Shown here: piece after piece, positions 8,062 through 17,044 of the stretch
Position numbering within the stretch: position 1 is the stretch's first letter
How the letters are laid out: each line of letters opens with the position of its first letter
From: Acholeplasmataceae bacterium UBA5769
GTDB lineage: Bacteria; Bacillota_I; Bacilli_A; Acholeplasmatales; Acholeplasmataceae
Length of the DNA stretch: 64,000 nt
Reading direction: 5' to 3'
Assembly: GCA_002418725.1 (NCBI GenBank)
Contig: DIER01000011.1
Coordinates: 1-64,000 of the forward strand
The notes under the pieces: generated by a model
Told to the model about the DNA's origin: nothing
Seen by the model: the letters and a program-made list of their open reading frames with translations, nothing else
Databases searched by the model: none
Program-made: the position numbers and the translations under genes

Positions 8062-8773
8062 ACTCGTTTGGCAAGACACCTTTGATTACGAAGGTAAACC
8101 CAAAGAAGATCTTTGGCATATTGAAGTTGCTGGACATGGATTTGGCAACAACGAAGCACAATTTTATACAGATCGTGCAAAAAATGTCTATGTGAGCAAC
8201 GGTTTACTCAAAATTGTTGCACACAAAGAAGTTTATGAGCACAGAAATTACACCTCTGCGAAACTGACCACACTTCATAAAAAGCATATCCAATATGGCA
8301 GAATTGAAGTGATGGTAAAACTTCCCTCTGGTAAAGGAACGTGGCCAGCCATTTGGTTTTTAGGAACCAACATGAAAGAAGTGGGATGGCCAACATGTGG
8401 CGAGATTGATTTGATGGAACACGTGGGACATAACCCTGAACACATTCATTTCTCTTTACACTCCAAAACAAACCATCACCTGATTGGTAATCAACCAACC
8501 CTCGCTTTAGATGTTCCTGGTATTTTAGAAGGGTTTCATGAATTTTCGATGGATTGGTCAGAAGAATCGTTTATCTTCTATATCGATCGAAAAGAAATCG
8601 TACGTTTCTACAAGAAAGACTACATTGGAAAGGCAGATTGGCCTTTTGATCAACCTTTCTATCTTATTTTAAACTTAGCCTTAGGTGGTACTTGGGGTGG
8701 TCCCATTGACGATACCATCTTCCCCATGGAAATGGCATTTCAATACGTCAAGGTATACGAAAGAAGTGAATAG
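8054..8773 (+). CDS. GH16 beta-glucanase, cytoplasmic
   Basis: The 239-aa protein is a single GH16 domain with the signature GEIDLMEHVG, in which Glu117 (nucleophile), Asp119 and Glu122 (acid/base) form the ExDxxE catalytic triplet. GH16 enzymes with this DxxE form include laminarinases (endo-beta-1,3-glucanases). It lacks a signal peptide and lipobox, so it probably trims imported oligosaccharides inside the cell, unlike the lipoprotein GH16 at 24466. A start at ATG 8054 is chosen over an upstream ATG at 7958, because the protein then begins directly with the GH16 fold and GGAG sits at 8043-8046. It overlaps the cupin gene by 8 bp. Confidence 0.85.
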   Translation: MYKLVWQDTFDYEGKPKEDLWHIEVAGHGFGNNEAQFYTDRAKNVYVSNGLLKIVAHKEVYEHRNYTSAKLTTLHKKHIQYGRIEVMVKLPSGKGTWPAIWFLGTNMKEVGWPTCGEIDLMEHVGHNPEHIHFSLHSKTNHHLIGNQPTLALDVPGILEGFHEFSMDWSEESFIFYIDRKEIVRFYKKDYIGKADWPFDQPFYLILNLALGGTWGGPIDDTIFPMEMAFQYVKVYERSE

Positions 8774-8776
8774 CGT

Positions 8777-9790
8777 TTGAACGACAGAAAAAACATCTAT
8801 ACGATTGCTAAAGAACTTAATCTCTCACCTTCAACCATTTCAAAAGTATTGAATCGTACAGGTTCAGTCAGCGAAAAAACACGTAAGCATGTTTTAGAAT
8901 ACATTGCATCTGTAGGCTATGTGCCTGCAGCATCAGCAAGAAAATTAAAGTCGAAACGGTCTTATACATTAGGTGTTATTTTCACAGAAGAGTCCAATGT
9001 TGGACTTGAACACTCGTTCTTCTCGTCTATTTTGCAGCATTTCAAAACCTATTCTGAACAAAAAGGTTATGAGCTGTCGTTTATTGTCACAAAGCTTGGT
9101 GAGCATCAAATGTCTTATTACGAGTGGTGCATGAATAAACGAGTAGATGGCATTTATGTTGTGGTTGGAAACTATCAAGATAAAGGTTTATACGAACTCG
9201 TTGGTAAAGGCATACCTTGTATTTCAACCGATATGATCTTACCAGGAATGCATACCGTGATCTCTGATAACCAGCAAGGTATTAGCCTTGCCCTTGAATA
9301 CATTAAACATCAACTCAAGAAAAAAGAGATTGCCCTCATTGCAGGTCCTAAATCTTCAAAGGCTTTTATCGAACGCGTGCATCATTATGAGGTGATCGGA
9401 CGTGGTCTAGGATTTGACACATCGCATGTGATTTATACCGAATCCTTTGGTTTTACCTCAGGTTATCAAGCGATGGAAGAACTGTTAAAAACCAAAAGAC
9501 CTGAAGTCGTATTAGTCAATTCAGATGATATTGCACTCGGTGCATTAAAATGTTTACACGATCAAAAGATTCGTATTCCAGATGAGATTCAAGTGATCGG
9601 TTTTGATGACATCGCTTTTGCAAAGCATTTCTCCCCACCGCTTACAACCATCAGACAAGATCGTAAGCTTTTGGGAGAAACTGCTGCAGGATTATTGATC
9701 GAAATGATTGAAAATCCGGATAAACAGATACCTGAGATGACGAGATGTCCTGTTGAACTCATCGTTAGACAAACAACAAAGGAAACATAA
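8777..9790 (+). CDS. LacI/GalR-family transcriptional regulator
   Basis: The 337-aa protein has the N-terminal LacI helix-turn-helix (IYTIAKELNLSPSTISKVLN, residues 7-26), hinge region and a periplasmic-binding-protein-like sugar-sensing core (VIGFDDIAFAKHFSPPLTT near residue 272). It starts with TTG immediately after the GH16 gene and is followed 3 bp later by the GH30 gene, so it is inside the operon that it probably controls. Central-CG operators at 5048-5074, 5129-5142 and 11314-11359 are plausible binding sites. The inducer is unknown; a beta-glucan oligosaccharide would fit. Confidence 0.88.
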   Translation: MNDRKNIYTIAKELNLSPSTISKVLNRTGSVSEKTRKHVLEYIASVGYVPAASARKLKSKRSYTLGVIFTEESNVGLEHSFFSSILQHFKTYSEQKGYELSFIVTKLGEHQMSYYEWCMNKRVDGIYVVVGNYQDKGLYELVGKGIPCISTDMILPGMHTVISDNQQGISLALEYIKHQLKKKEIALIAGPKSSKAFIERVHHYEVIGRGLGFDTSHVIYTESFGFTSGYQAMEELLKTKRPEVVLVNSDDIALGALKCLHDQKIRIPDEIQVIGFDDIAFAKHFSPPLTTIRQDRKLLGETAAGLLIEMIENPDKQIPEMTRCPVELIVRQTTKET

Positions 9791-9792
9791 AA

Positions 9793-11226
9793 ATGAAGAA
9801 ATTATGGATATTCATGATCATCATTGCAAGCATATTCATGATGACATCATGTATAGAAGAAGAGGAGTTGACGCCTGTGGAAATCAAAGATTATCGCATT
9901 GTAAGTTTTGTCACTAAGGGAGACAAAAGTGCACTCTTAAGAGAACAAGAGGCTGTTGAATCGAGTGAACAAAACACCAAAAGAAATACAGTTGTTTCCA
10001 TAGATTCAAGCATCACCTATCAAACCATGGATGGTTTTGGTGCTGCGATGACAGAATCGTCAGCTTATCTGATCAATCAACTTACGCAAGAACAAAGAGA
10101 TGTCATCTTAAATGATCTCTTTGGAGAAGATGGCATTGGCATTGGTTTTGTGAGATTACCGATGGGTGCATCTGACTTTGCTTTATCTAACTATTCGTAT
10201 AACGACATCGAAGAGGGAACAACAGATCTTAACATGGAACACTTCAGTCTTCAAAGAGACTTTGATCATGTCATTCCCATCTTAAAGATGGTTAAAAACA
10301 TCAAAGAAGATGTCTTATTTCTTGGTTCTCCTTGGTCTGCTCCAGCATGGATGAAAGATACGAAAACCATGAATGGTGGTTCCATCAAAAACGAATACTT
10401 GGATGCATACGCAACCTATTTCGTTAAGTTCATCCAAGGATACCAACAAGAAGGTTTAGACATTTATGCGGTCACACCACAAAATGAACCGCTTCATCAA
10501 ACCACGAATTATCCAACGATGTACATGTCTTCACAACAACAACTTACCTTCATCATCAAGTTAAAACAAGCGTTCGATCAAGCAAATCTTGAAACATTGA
10601 TCATCTCATATGATCATAATTGGGATAGACCAAATTATCCGATGAGCATCTTAGCAAGTCCTACAGGCTATGAAGCTGTTGCAGGTTCTGGTTTTCATTG
10701 TTATGGTGGAAATGTGAGTGCACAACAACAAGTTGTCGATGCATATCCTGATAAAGGCATTTGGTTTACCGAATGTTCTGGTGGTGGATGGGCAACAAAC
10801 TTTGCCAGCAACATGGCTTGGAATATGGAAAATGTGTTTATCGGTTCGATCAACTATTTTGCCAAAGGTGTCCTCATGTGGAATTTAGCGCTTGATGATC
10901 AAGATGGTCCAACGAATGGTGGTTGCATGAACTGTCGTGGTGTAATAACCATTCATGAAGATGGGACTTACACAAGAAATGAAGAGTATTACATGATCGG
11001 TCATTTTTCGAAATTTGTGAAACGCGGTGCAACACGAATCAAACTTGAGAGCAACAACACAAACATCTTTGCGACTGCATTCAAAAATCCAGATGGAGAA
11101 ATGGTTGTCGTCATGCATAACAAGTCACGTAATTCGCTTGCCTATACTTTAGAAGTTGATGGTGCGCTTGTGAATTTAACCATCCCAGCAGAATCTTCAG
11201 TCAGTTATGTGATTAACGAAAAATGA
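9793..11226 (+). CDS. GH30 glycosidase, lipoprotein
   Basis: The 477-aa protein has a lipoprotein signal ending in MTSC (Cys20), then the GH30 (beta/alpha)8 barrel and its side beta-domain. TPQNEP carries the acid/base Glu232 and WFTECSGGG the nucleophile Glu327. GH30 members include glucosylceramidases and endo-beta-1,6-glucanases. Next to GH16 and laminaribiose phosphorylase-type genes, beta-1,6-glucanase activity on branched laminarin is the best guess. It acts on the outer face of the membrane. It is the last gene of the first unit, and a cytoplasmic GH30 (30386) is its counterpart. Confidence 0.85.
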   Translation: MKKLWIFMIIIASIFMMTSCIEEEELTPVEIKDYRIVSFVTKGDKSALLREQEAVESSEQNTKRNTVVSIDSSITYQTMDGFGAAMTESSAYLINQLTQEQRDVILNDLFGEDGIGIGFVRLPMGASDFALSNYSYNDIEEGTTDLNMEHFSLQRDFDHVIPILKMVKNIKEDVLFLGSPWSAPAWMKDTKTMNGGSIKNEYLDAYATYFVKFIQGYQQEGLDIYAVTPQNEPLHQTTNYPTMYMSSQQQLTFIIKLKQAFDQANLETLIISYDHNWDRPNYPMSILASPTGYEAVAGSGFHCYGGNVSAQQQVVDAYPDKGIWFTECSGGGWATNFASNMAWNMENVFIGSINYFAKGVLMWNLALDDQDGPTNGGCMNCRGVITIHEDGTYTRNEEYYMIGHFSKFVKRGATRIKLESNNTNIFATAFKNPDGEMVVVMHNKSRNSLAYTLEVDGALVNLTIPAESSVSYVINEK

Positions 11227-11313
11227 GTGAAGTAAACTTAAGAAAAAAAACGAGATGTGGTACCCTTTTCACATTTTAATGCAAGTTTTAATTCATAAGT
11301 GGATTTACTTCAA

Positions 11314-11340
11314 CTAAAACGATTTCGTAAATCGATTATT
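11314..11340. promoter_or_regulatory. Tandem LacI-type operators upstream of transport operon
   Basis: CTAAAACGATTTCG (11314-11327, central CG 11320/11321) and GTAAATCGATTATT (11327-11340, central CG 11333/11334) sit 13 bp apart. This is the same offset and order as the pair at 5048-5074, so the two units look co-regulated. Confidence 0.6.
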
Positions 11341-11344
11341 TCTA

Positions 11345-11373
11345 TTGAAATCGTTTTCAAGCAATGGTATAAT
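11345..11373 (+). promoter_or_regulatory. Promoter of the 20-kb transport/glucanase operon
   Basis: TTGAAA (11345-11350), a 17-bp spacer and TATAAT (11368-11373) with an extended TG at 11365-11366 form a strong sigma-A promoter. The start point would be near 11380, which rules out the upstream TTG at 11373 as start of the binding-protein gene. Confidence 0.85.
11346..11359. promoter_or_regulatory. LacI/CcpA-type operator over the -35
   Basis: TGAAATCGTTTTCA is a near-perfect palindrome with a central CG and overlaps the -35 hexamer. It also fits the general form of Firmicute cre sites, so either a LacI-type repressor or a CcpA-like protein could use it. Confidence 0.65.
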
Positions 11374-11420
11374 TGAGTTGGTTAAAACCAATCTCAAATA
11401 CATATAATAGGAGGAAACAA

Positions 11421-13049
11421 ATGAGAAAGTATTTAGTGCTTTTATTAGCAATCGCAGTTGCATTAACAATTGCTGGTTGTGGTAACAAGTATGAAGCTCT
11501 TGACACCACAGTTTCTGGTGAAATTAGCATTATGCTTTGGTCAGGTGATGGACAATTCTACGAAGACATCGGTAAGAAGACCTATACACCTGAAGAGTTG
11601 ACTGGTCAAAATCAGGCAACCATTTATGCAGTCGCAAAAGCATTTAACGCGATTTATCCAAACGTTAAAGTCAATGTGTATGCGAAGCAAGCAGGTCCAA
11701 ATGATGGTGGCGTTTCTTGGGAACAAGAAAGAGAAAACTTCAAGACTAACTATGGTCATTACCCATCTATTTGGGCATCAACAGACCTCATCGGTGATAC
11801 AACTGCTGGTTTAGTTGCGGACCTTTCAAGATTTGCAAATGACCCATTGTACAAATCATTTAACCCAGGTATTATGCAAATGATGAACTACTATGGTGTT
11901 CAAGCTGGTCTACCACAGTTCCTACAACCATGGGGCGTTTACGTCAACAAAGAACTTGCTGACCAAAACAACATCGATGTACCAGATCCAGATTGGACAA
12001 TCGAAGAATACACAGATTTTGTGCAATCTGCCGATATGACTAATTTCTGGGGCGCTATGGATACACCATTTAGCTTCATCTTCACAGGTACAACAACATT
12101 AGCTAAACAATTATCAACATACCCAGGTACTGGTGATCATGTTAACTTAAACTCTAACGAAGTTAAAGCACTTGTTCCATACATTTCTGAATGGGCATCT
12201 TCATCCATTTGGGGTGCACAAGCTGCTGGTCAAGTTCCAGGACAAGTCATGGACGACAACTGGTGGTGGGGATTTAAGTTCTTCATCGAAAACAAGATCT
12301 TAACATTAGACGGAGATCCTTGGATGATGGGCGATGCTGCTAATCCAACTGAAGGTCACTGGGGTGCTGCTAAATCTAACGATTGGGATATTTATCCAAG
12401 ACCATCAACACCATACCAACCTAATACAGTAGGTGTTGTTCTTGACCCACTTGCAGTTTATAACTATGCAATGGAAGATGGAAATCCTGAAATGACAGAA
12501 GCAGAAGAACTCAAATTAAAGATTGCTTACACATTTGCAAGTTTCTGGATTGGTGACACTCGTGCTTGGGAAGCAAGAGCTGCGCAACAATTTAAAGATG
12601 GCGATGCGTTAAAATCTGCAATGAACGATTCACTTCCACTTGTTACTGGTGAAGCATTTGATGAACAAATGGCTATTTGGTATTCAACACCTATCCATGC
12701 AAGATTTGCGGATAAGACGAAGATGCCAGGTTGGCATAAAGTTCTTGAAATTTGGGAATCTGGCCAAGTTTGGGACGTTTCTGACAAAGCATATCCATGG
12801 TATTACGATAAGGATGGCGAAACCACTGCAATTCTTTATGAATGGCAAAACGTTTGGAACCCAGCTGTCGTTACAGGTAATCCTGAAGCAACTTCACCAC
12901 TCAGACATGAAGCTGGTTGGACTGCTGCAGTATTAGCGAAGTTAGCAGGTTGGAATACAGACATTAATGCACGTTTCGTTGCTGTTGAAGCTGATCTCCG
13001 TAATGGTTTGAAGCAATTCTACGGTAAACAAGACAAAGATTTCCAATAA
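11421..13049 (+). CDS. ABC transporter solute-binding lipoprotein
   Basis: The 542-aa protein begins with a lipoprotein signal ending in IAGC (Cys20), then a family-1 type sugar-binding fold (GEISIMLWSGDG near the start, long alpha/beta lobes rich in Trp). It would catch oligosaccharides outside the membrane and hand them to the permeases encoded downstream. AGGAGG sits 7 bp before the ATG at 11421, and the promoter at 11345-11373 excludes the longer reading from 11373. It is the first gene of the operon, and a stem-loop at 13079-13108 follows it. This arrangement usually gives more binding protein than permease. Confidence 0.88.
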   Translation: MRKYLVLLLAIAVALTIAGCGNKYEALDTTVSGEISIMLWSGDGQFYEDIGKKTYTPEELTGQNQATIYAVAKAFNAIYPNVKVNVYAKQAGPNDGGVSWEQERENFKTNYGHYPSIWASTDLIGDTTAGLVADLSRFANDPLYKSFNPGIMQMMNYYGVQAGLPQFLQPWGVYVNKELADQNNIDVPDPDWTIEEYTDFVQSADMTNFWGAMDTPFSFIFTGTTTLAKQLSTYPGTGDHVNLNSNEVKALVPYISEWASSSIWGAQAAGQVPGQVMDDNWWWGFKFFIENKILTLDGDPWMMGDAANPTEGHWGAAKSNDWDIYPRPSTPYQPNTVGVVLDPLAVYNYAMEDGNPEMTEAEELKLKIAYTFASFWIGDTRAWEARAAQQFKDGDALKSAMNDSLPLVTGEAFDEQMAIWYSTPIHARFADKTKMPGWHKVLEIWESGQVWDVSDKAYPWYYDKDGETTAILYEWQNVWNPAVVTGNPEATSPLRHEAGWTAAVLAKLAGWNTDINARFVAVEADLRNGLKQFYGKQDKDFQ

Positions 13050-13078
13050 TCAACTCACAATTTAGATTTCAATTGAAT

Positions 13079-13108
13079 GAAGGCACCGGACAACTGTTTG
13101 GTGCCTTC
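13079..13108 (+). other. Intercistronic stem-loop after solute-binding gene
   Basis: GAAGGCACC (13079-13087) pairs perfectly with GGTGCCTTC (13100-13108) across a 12-nt loop. No proper T-run follows, so it is probably an mRNA stabiliser or partial terminator that sets the excess of binding protein over the membrane components. It also argues that the next gene starts downstream of it. Confidence 0.7.
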
Positions 13109-13138
13109 GCTTTATTCAAGTTAAAGAAAGGTGATATT

Positions 13139-16096
13139 TTGAACATCAAGACCTTAATCAGCCTGATACTCTCAGGCGCCATCATCATTGTTGCTATCGT
13201 TTTTTTCAGTAAAAACTATAACAACTATCAACCGCAAGGTGAACTCACATCTACAGAGATTAAAGCTGCGTATCAACAATTAAATAGTTCGTTAACGACT
13301 GCACGTTATACCTATATCGATTACCTCAATGACTTACCAAGTTCATGGTCTTTTGGGGAAATGGATGCGTCTTTGGCATTGGAAAATGCTGAAGCTCTTT
13401 TTAACGATGACATTCAGACGTTAAGCATGACACTACAAATGAATGATACAGCACGCTACGAAATTGATCTTGATGAAAAAGGGTTATACGATTTTGCGTT
13501 AGAAACACTGGTTGCTTCAGCAACGCTTAATAACTTAACACTTTCTGTTAAAATCAACGATACCTATCTCTATGATGACCATCGTACGATTGACATTCCA
13601 TTAACCTGGATGGATGAAAGTAAGGATTTTCAGGTGGATCGCTATGGCGACCAAGTATTACCTAATCAAATCACAGACACCAATTGGCGTGTTGTTTCTT
13701 TATACAATAACACGTATGTTTCTGTGCAACCCCTACGCTTTAGTTTGAATGAAGGCGTCAATAAAATTGAAATTACAAACATGACATCAACACCGGTAAC
13801 TGTGGGCAATCTTCATGTGAATGCGCCTAAAGCATTGGTTACTTATGCATCATATCGCGCTGGTAAACCAGCAACAGAAGTCAAAGATCAAATCATTGTC
13901 AATGCCATTGATTATACCTCTAAAAATTCTTCGTTTGCACATGCGATGTCACTCAATGATCCAACGGCTCAGCCTTTTGATGCGATTTATAAGAAGTTAA
14001 ATGTGATTGATGGGACATCTTGGGACTTACCAGGACAAGCGATAACCTATCAGATTACCGTGCCTGAAAATGGCAACTACCATTTAGCTTTCCATTATCA
14101 AAACATGAAACATGATTACTCAGTATTTCGTTCGATTTATCTCAATGATGAGATTCTTTTTGATGCGTTAAACGCTTATGAATTTAAATTCACAGGTTCT
14201 CAAAAATGGGCGTATGAGACTTTGCAAAATCAGCAAGGTGAGCCTTATCTGTTTTATTTAACTGCAGGAACGCATACTTTAACGATGCGTGCAGAAAGCG
14301 AACCGCTTGAACAAGCGCTTCGCTACCTTCAACTTGTGATTGATCACATCAATAAGTTTTCGCTAGATATTAGAAAGATTGCAGGTAAAGAAGTTGACCG
14401 CGATCGCACATGGCGTTTTACGGATTATATTCCACAAACACCTGATTATTTAGATGCGTATGAGACACTATTAAAAGCAGCGCTAACAGAATTAGCACCT
14501 TACGCGCCAAATCGTGCAAACTCAACAACGTTATCTTATATTCAAAAAGCTTTATATAAGTTATCTTTAATTCAAGAAAATCCTGATAAAGTACCACTGT
14601 ACTTAGAAGATTTATCTGGCGGTACAGGTTCTATTGCACAATACCTTGGGGATTCACTCACGATGGTGAAAGAACAACCGTTATTTTTAAACCAACTTGT
14701 GGTCTTTAACGACGTTAAACTGCCACGTGCGAATGCAAACTGGTTTGAAAAAGCGTGGGCAGGCATTAAAGCCTTTGTCGCGTCTTTCACTTCTGATAAA
14801 TACAAGATGACTTATGATCCAGACGTGATTGATGTGTGGGTTAACCGCCCCATCACCTATGTGGACATGATGCAGAAAATGGCAGACCAAACCTTCACAC
14901 CGGATACAGGTATTCAAGTGAAAATCTCCGTTATGCCAGATCCAAACAAACTTGTCATGGCATCTGCAGCGAACCAACAACCAGACGTTGCTTTAGGTTT
15001 AGCGTCGTATATGCCTTATGATTTAGCCATCCGCGGTGCAGCTTATGATTTATCATCATTTTCGGATTATTGGCAGTTTGCAAGTCAGTTTGCACCAGGT
15101 GCGTTTGTCCCCTACATCTTAAACGACAAATCTTACGCACTTCCTGAAACGCTCGATTTCAATGTCGTTATGTATCGTACCGATATTTTTGATGCGCTTG
15201 ATTTCATGGTGCCTGATTCATGGGCTGAAGTGATCGATATTCTACCTGAGTTACAACAATATGGCATGAATTTTTATCATCCGATTGCGGGTGGTGTTGC
15301 CATTAAGTGGTTCTATCAAACCTCAGGGTTCATTTATCAATATGGCGGAAGTTTATACGCTGAAACAGGGGTTAAATCAAACATTAACTCAACACAGGCG
15401 ATTGCAGGATTAACTTTCTTGAATCAGTTATTTACCAACTATTCACTTCCCGAACAAGTTCCAAGTTTCTATAACTCATTTAGATATGCAACCTTACCGA
15501 TAGGTATTGCCGATTTTGGTACTTATTTATTAATTAAAAATGCAGCACCTGAACTTGCCGGTTTATGGGATATTGCCCCTTACCCAAGTGTGGAAGTCGA
15601 TGGTGAAATTAATCGTCATTACATCGCAAACGGTACATCAGGTGTCATCCTATCCTCAACAGAACAACCCGATGAGTCATGGGCATTCTTGAAGTGGTGG
15701 ATGTCTGTGGATACACAAAGTAAATTTGCGTTTAACTTGCAATCTACTTATGGTCCTACCTATGCATGGTTATCAGGTAACATTGACGCCTTTAGAGCTT
15801 CACCGTTCCCAGAAAAAGACAAAATGATCATCTTAGATCAAATTGAATGGCTCGTTGACGTTCCAAGAACACCAGGACAATACATGCTCGAAAGATCATT
15901 ATCAGATATTTGGAACACAGCCGTTTATGATGGTACACCTACTGGAATTGCTGTGGATCGATATACGATTGTCATCGATAGAGAAATTAGACGTAAAATG
16001 ATTGAATTTGGTTTCTTAGATGCCAATGGACAGCCGATTATCCCTTATAATATCAGAGATATTGATTGGGTAAGACAGAAGATACAGGAGGCTTAG
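13139..16096 (+). CDS. Giant membrane-anchored solute-binding protein
   Basis: The 985-aa product has one N-terminal membrane segment (about residues 4-22) without a lipobox, so it is probably tethered outside by an uncleaved anchor. Residues about 35-420 are beta-rich with repeats that look like carbohydrate-binding modules. From about residue 560 a complete extracellular sugar-binding domain follows (DVWVNRPITYVDMMQKM, then DVALGLASYMPYDLAIRG, and EQPDESWAFLKWWMS near the end). Such long fused binding proteins occur beside Yip1 and DUF5696 genes in other Firmicutes (recalled, not searched). TTG at 13139 after AAAGGTGAT is preferred to an earlier start at 13073, which would lie inside the stem-loop. 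The next gene follows 1 bp later. Confidence 0.75.
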   Translation: MNIKTLISLILSGAIIIVAIVFFSKNYNNYQPQGELTSTEIKAAYQQLNSSLTTARYTYIDYLNDLPSSWSFGEMDASLALENAEALFNDDIQTLSMTLQMNDTARYEIDLDEKGLYDFALETLVASATLNNLTLSVKINDTYLYDDHRTIDIPLTWMDESKDFQVDRYGDQVLPNQITDTNWRVVSLYNNTYVSVQPLRFSLNEGVNKIEITNMTSTPVTVGNLHVNAPKALVTYASYRAGKPATEVKDQIIVNAIDYTSKNSSFAHAMSLNDPTAQPFDAIYKKLNVIDGTSWDLPGQAITYQITVPENGNYHLAFHYQNMKHDYSVFRSIYLNDEILFDALNAYEFKFTGSQKWAYETLQNQQGEPYLFYLTAGTHTLTMRAESEPLEQALRYLQLVIDHINKFSLDIRKIAGKEVDRDRTWRFTDYIPQTPDYLDAYETLLKAALTELAPYAPNRANSTTLSYIQKALYKLSLIQENPDKVPLYLEDLSGGTGSIAQYLGDSLTMVKEQPLFLNQLVVFNDVKLPRANANWFEKAWAGIKAFVASFTSDKYKMTYDPDVIDVWVNRPITYVDMMQKMADQTFTPDTGIQVKISVMPDPNKLVMASAANQQPDVALGLASYMPYDLAIRGAAYDLSSFSDYWQFASQFAPGAFVPYILNDKSYALPETLDFNVVMYRTDIFDALDFMVPDSWAEVIDILPELQQYGMNFYHPIAGGVAIKWFYQTSGFIYQYGGSLYAETGVKSNINSTQAIAGLTFLNQLFTNYSLPEQVPSFYNSFRYATLPIGIADFGTYLLIKNAAPELAGLWDIAPYPSVEVDGEINRHYIANGTSGVILSSTEQPDESWAFLKWWMSVDTQSKFAFNLQSTYGPTYAWLSGNIDAFRASPFPEKDKMIILDQIEWLVDVPRTPGQYMLERSLSDIWNTAVYDGTPTGIAVDRYTIVIDREIRRKMIEFGFLDANGQPIIPYNIRDIDWVRQKIQEA

Positions 16097-16097
16097 C

Positions 16098-17036
16098 ATG
16101 GATCATAGTGTAGCTCTTAGCCAACTTAAGAAAAGAAAAAGAAGCAAAGCATCCCTTAAGGATATGCTTGGCATCACATTGATGCTCCTGCCTTATGCCC
16201 TTCTCTTTTCGCTCTTTATTGCATTGCCGGTAGCGATTGCGTTTTATCTATCGTTAACCTCATTTAATGTGATTCAGTTTCCTGAGTATCGTGGCTTATT
16301 TAACTTTATTAATATTTTCACGCAAGATCCCGTATTCTTAAAATATGTCTTGCCAAACACGCTGAAATTTGCGCTCATCGTGGGACCAGGAGGCTATCTC
16401 CTCTCATTTTTGCTCGCATGGATGCTTGCACAAATTCAAAAATTACCAAGAACCATTTTAGCGCTTGCCATCTATACACCCTCCATGGTTGGTGGGGTGT
16501 TTATGGCTGTGGTATGGCGGACCATTTTCTCTGGTGATGAATCAGGTTATATCAACGCATTTTTGCTTGATAATGGCTGGATTGATCGTCCGATACAATT
16601 TTTAGTTTCACCGGATTATTTGATGAACATCGTCATTGTTGTTGCCCTGTGGAGCAGTATGGGTGTGGGCTTTTTAGCGATGTTAGCAGGTATCTTAAAT
16701 GGTAATGAAGAGCTTTATGAAGCTGCTTATATTGAAGGTATCCGTAACAAATTCCAAGAAGTGATGTATGTTACCATTCCCATGATGAAACCACAAATGC
16801 TTTTTGGTGCCGTCATGGCGATCGTTGCAACATTCACGAATGGTTATATTGGTGTTGCACTATCTGGATCTAACCCGACACCGCAAAATGCTGCGCAGCT
16901 CATTACAAACCATATTGATGATTATGGTTTTATTCGTTATGAAATGGGTTATGCAGCTGCTTTATCGGTTGTTCTTTTAATCATCATTTGGTTATTTTCT
17001 AAGGTAGCTTATAAGCTATTTATGGATAAAGATTAG
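16098..17036 (+). CDS. Sugar ABC transporter permease, MalF type (first pair)
   Basis: A 312-aa integral membrane protein with six predicted spans and the cytoplasmic EAA loop (EAAYIEGIRNKFQEV) that docks the ATPase. This is the MalF/UgpA-type partner of the permease at 17045. It starts 1 bp after the giant binding protein gene, with GGAGG before the ATG, so the fused binding protein probably feeds this pair. No ATP-binding subunit is encoded in the locus, so a shared MsmX/UgpC-type ATPase encoded elsewhere must energise it. Confidence 0.88.
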   Translation: MDHSVALSQLKKRKRSKASLKDMLGITLMLLPYALLFSLFIALPVAIAFYLSLTSFNVIQFPEYRGLFNFINIFTQDPVFLKYVLPNTLKFALIVGPGGYLLSFLLAWMLAQIQKLPRTILALAIYTPSMVGGVFMAVVWRTIFSGDESGYINAFLLDNGWIDRPIQFLVSPDYLMNIVIVVALWSSMGVGFLAMLAGILNGNEELYEAAYIEGIRNKFQEVMYVTIPMMKPQMLFGAVMAIVATFTNGYIGVALSGSNPTPQNAAQLITNHIDDYGFIRYEMGYAAALSVVLLIIIWLFSKVAYKLFMDKD

Positions 17037-17044
17037 GAGGTGCG

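Noticed and set aside
11228..11312. 9-bp inverted repeat TGAAGTAAA/TTTACTTCA after the first GH30 gene
   Set aside because: The arms are 67 nt apart, AT-rich and without a T-run; chance is a sufficient explanation.
11373..11420. Longer N-terminus of the solute-binding lipoprotein
   Set aside because: It would start inside the -10 hexamer and bury the signal peptide; AGGAGG fits ATG 11421.
14572..15140. Long reverse-strand frames opposite the giant binding protein
   Set aside because: They are shadows of the codon pattern of the plus-strand gene, without ribosome sites or recognisable domains.
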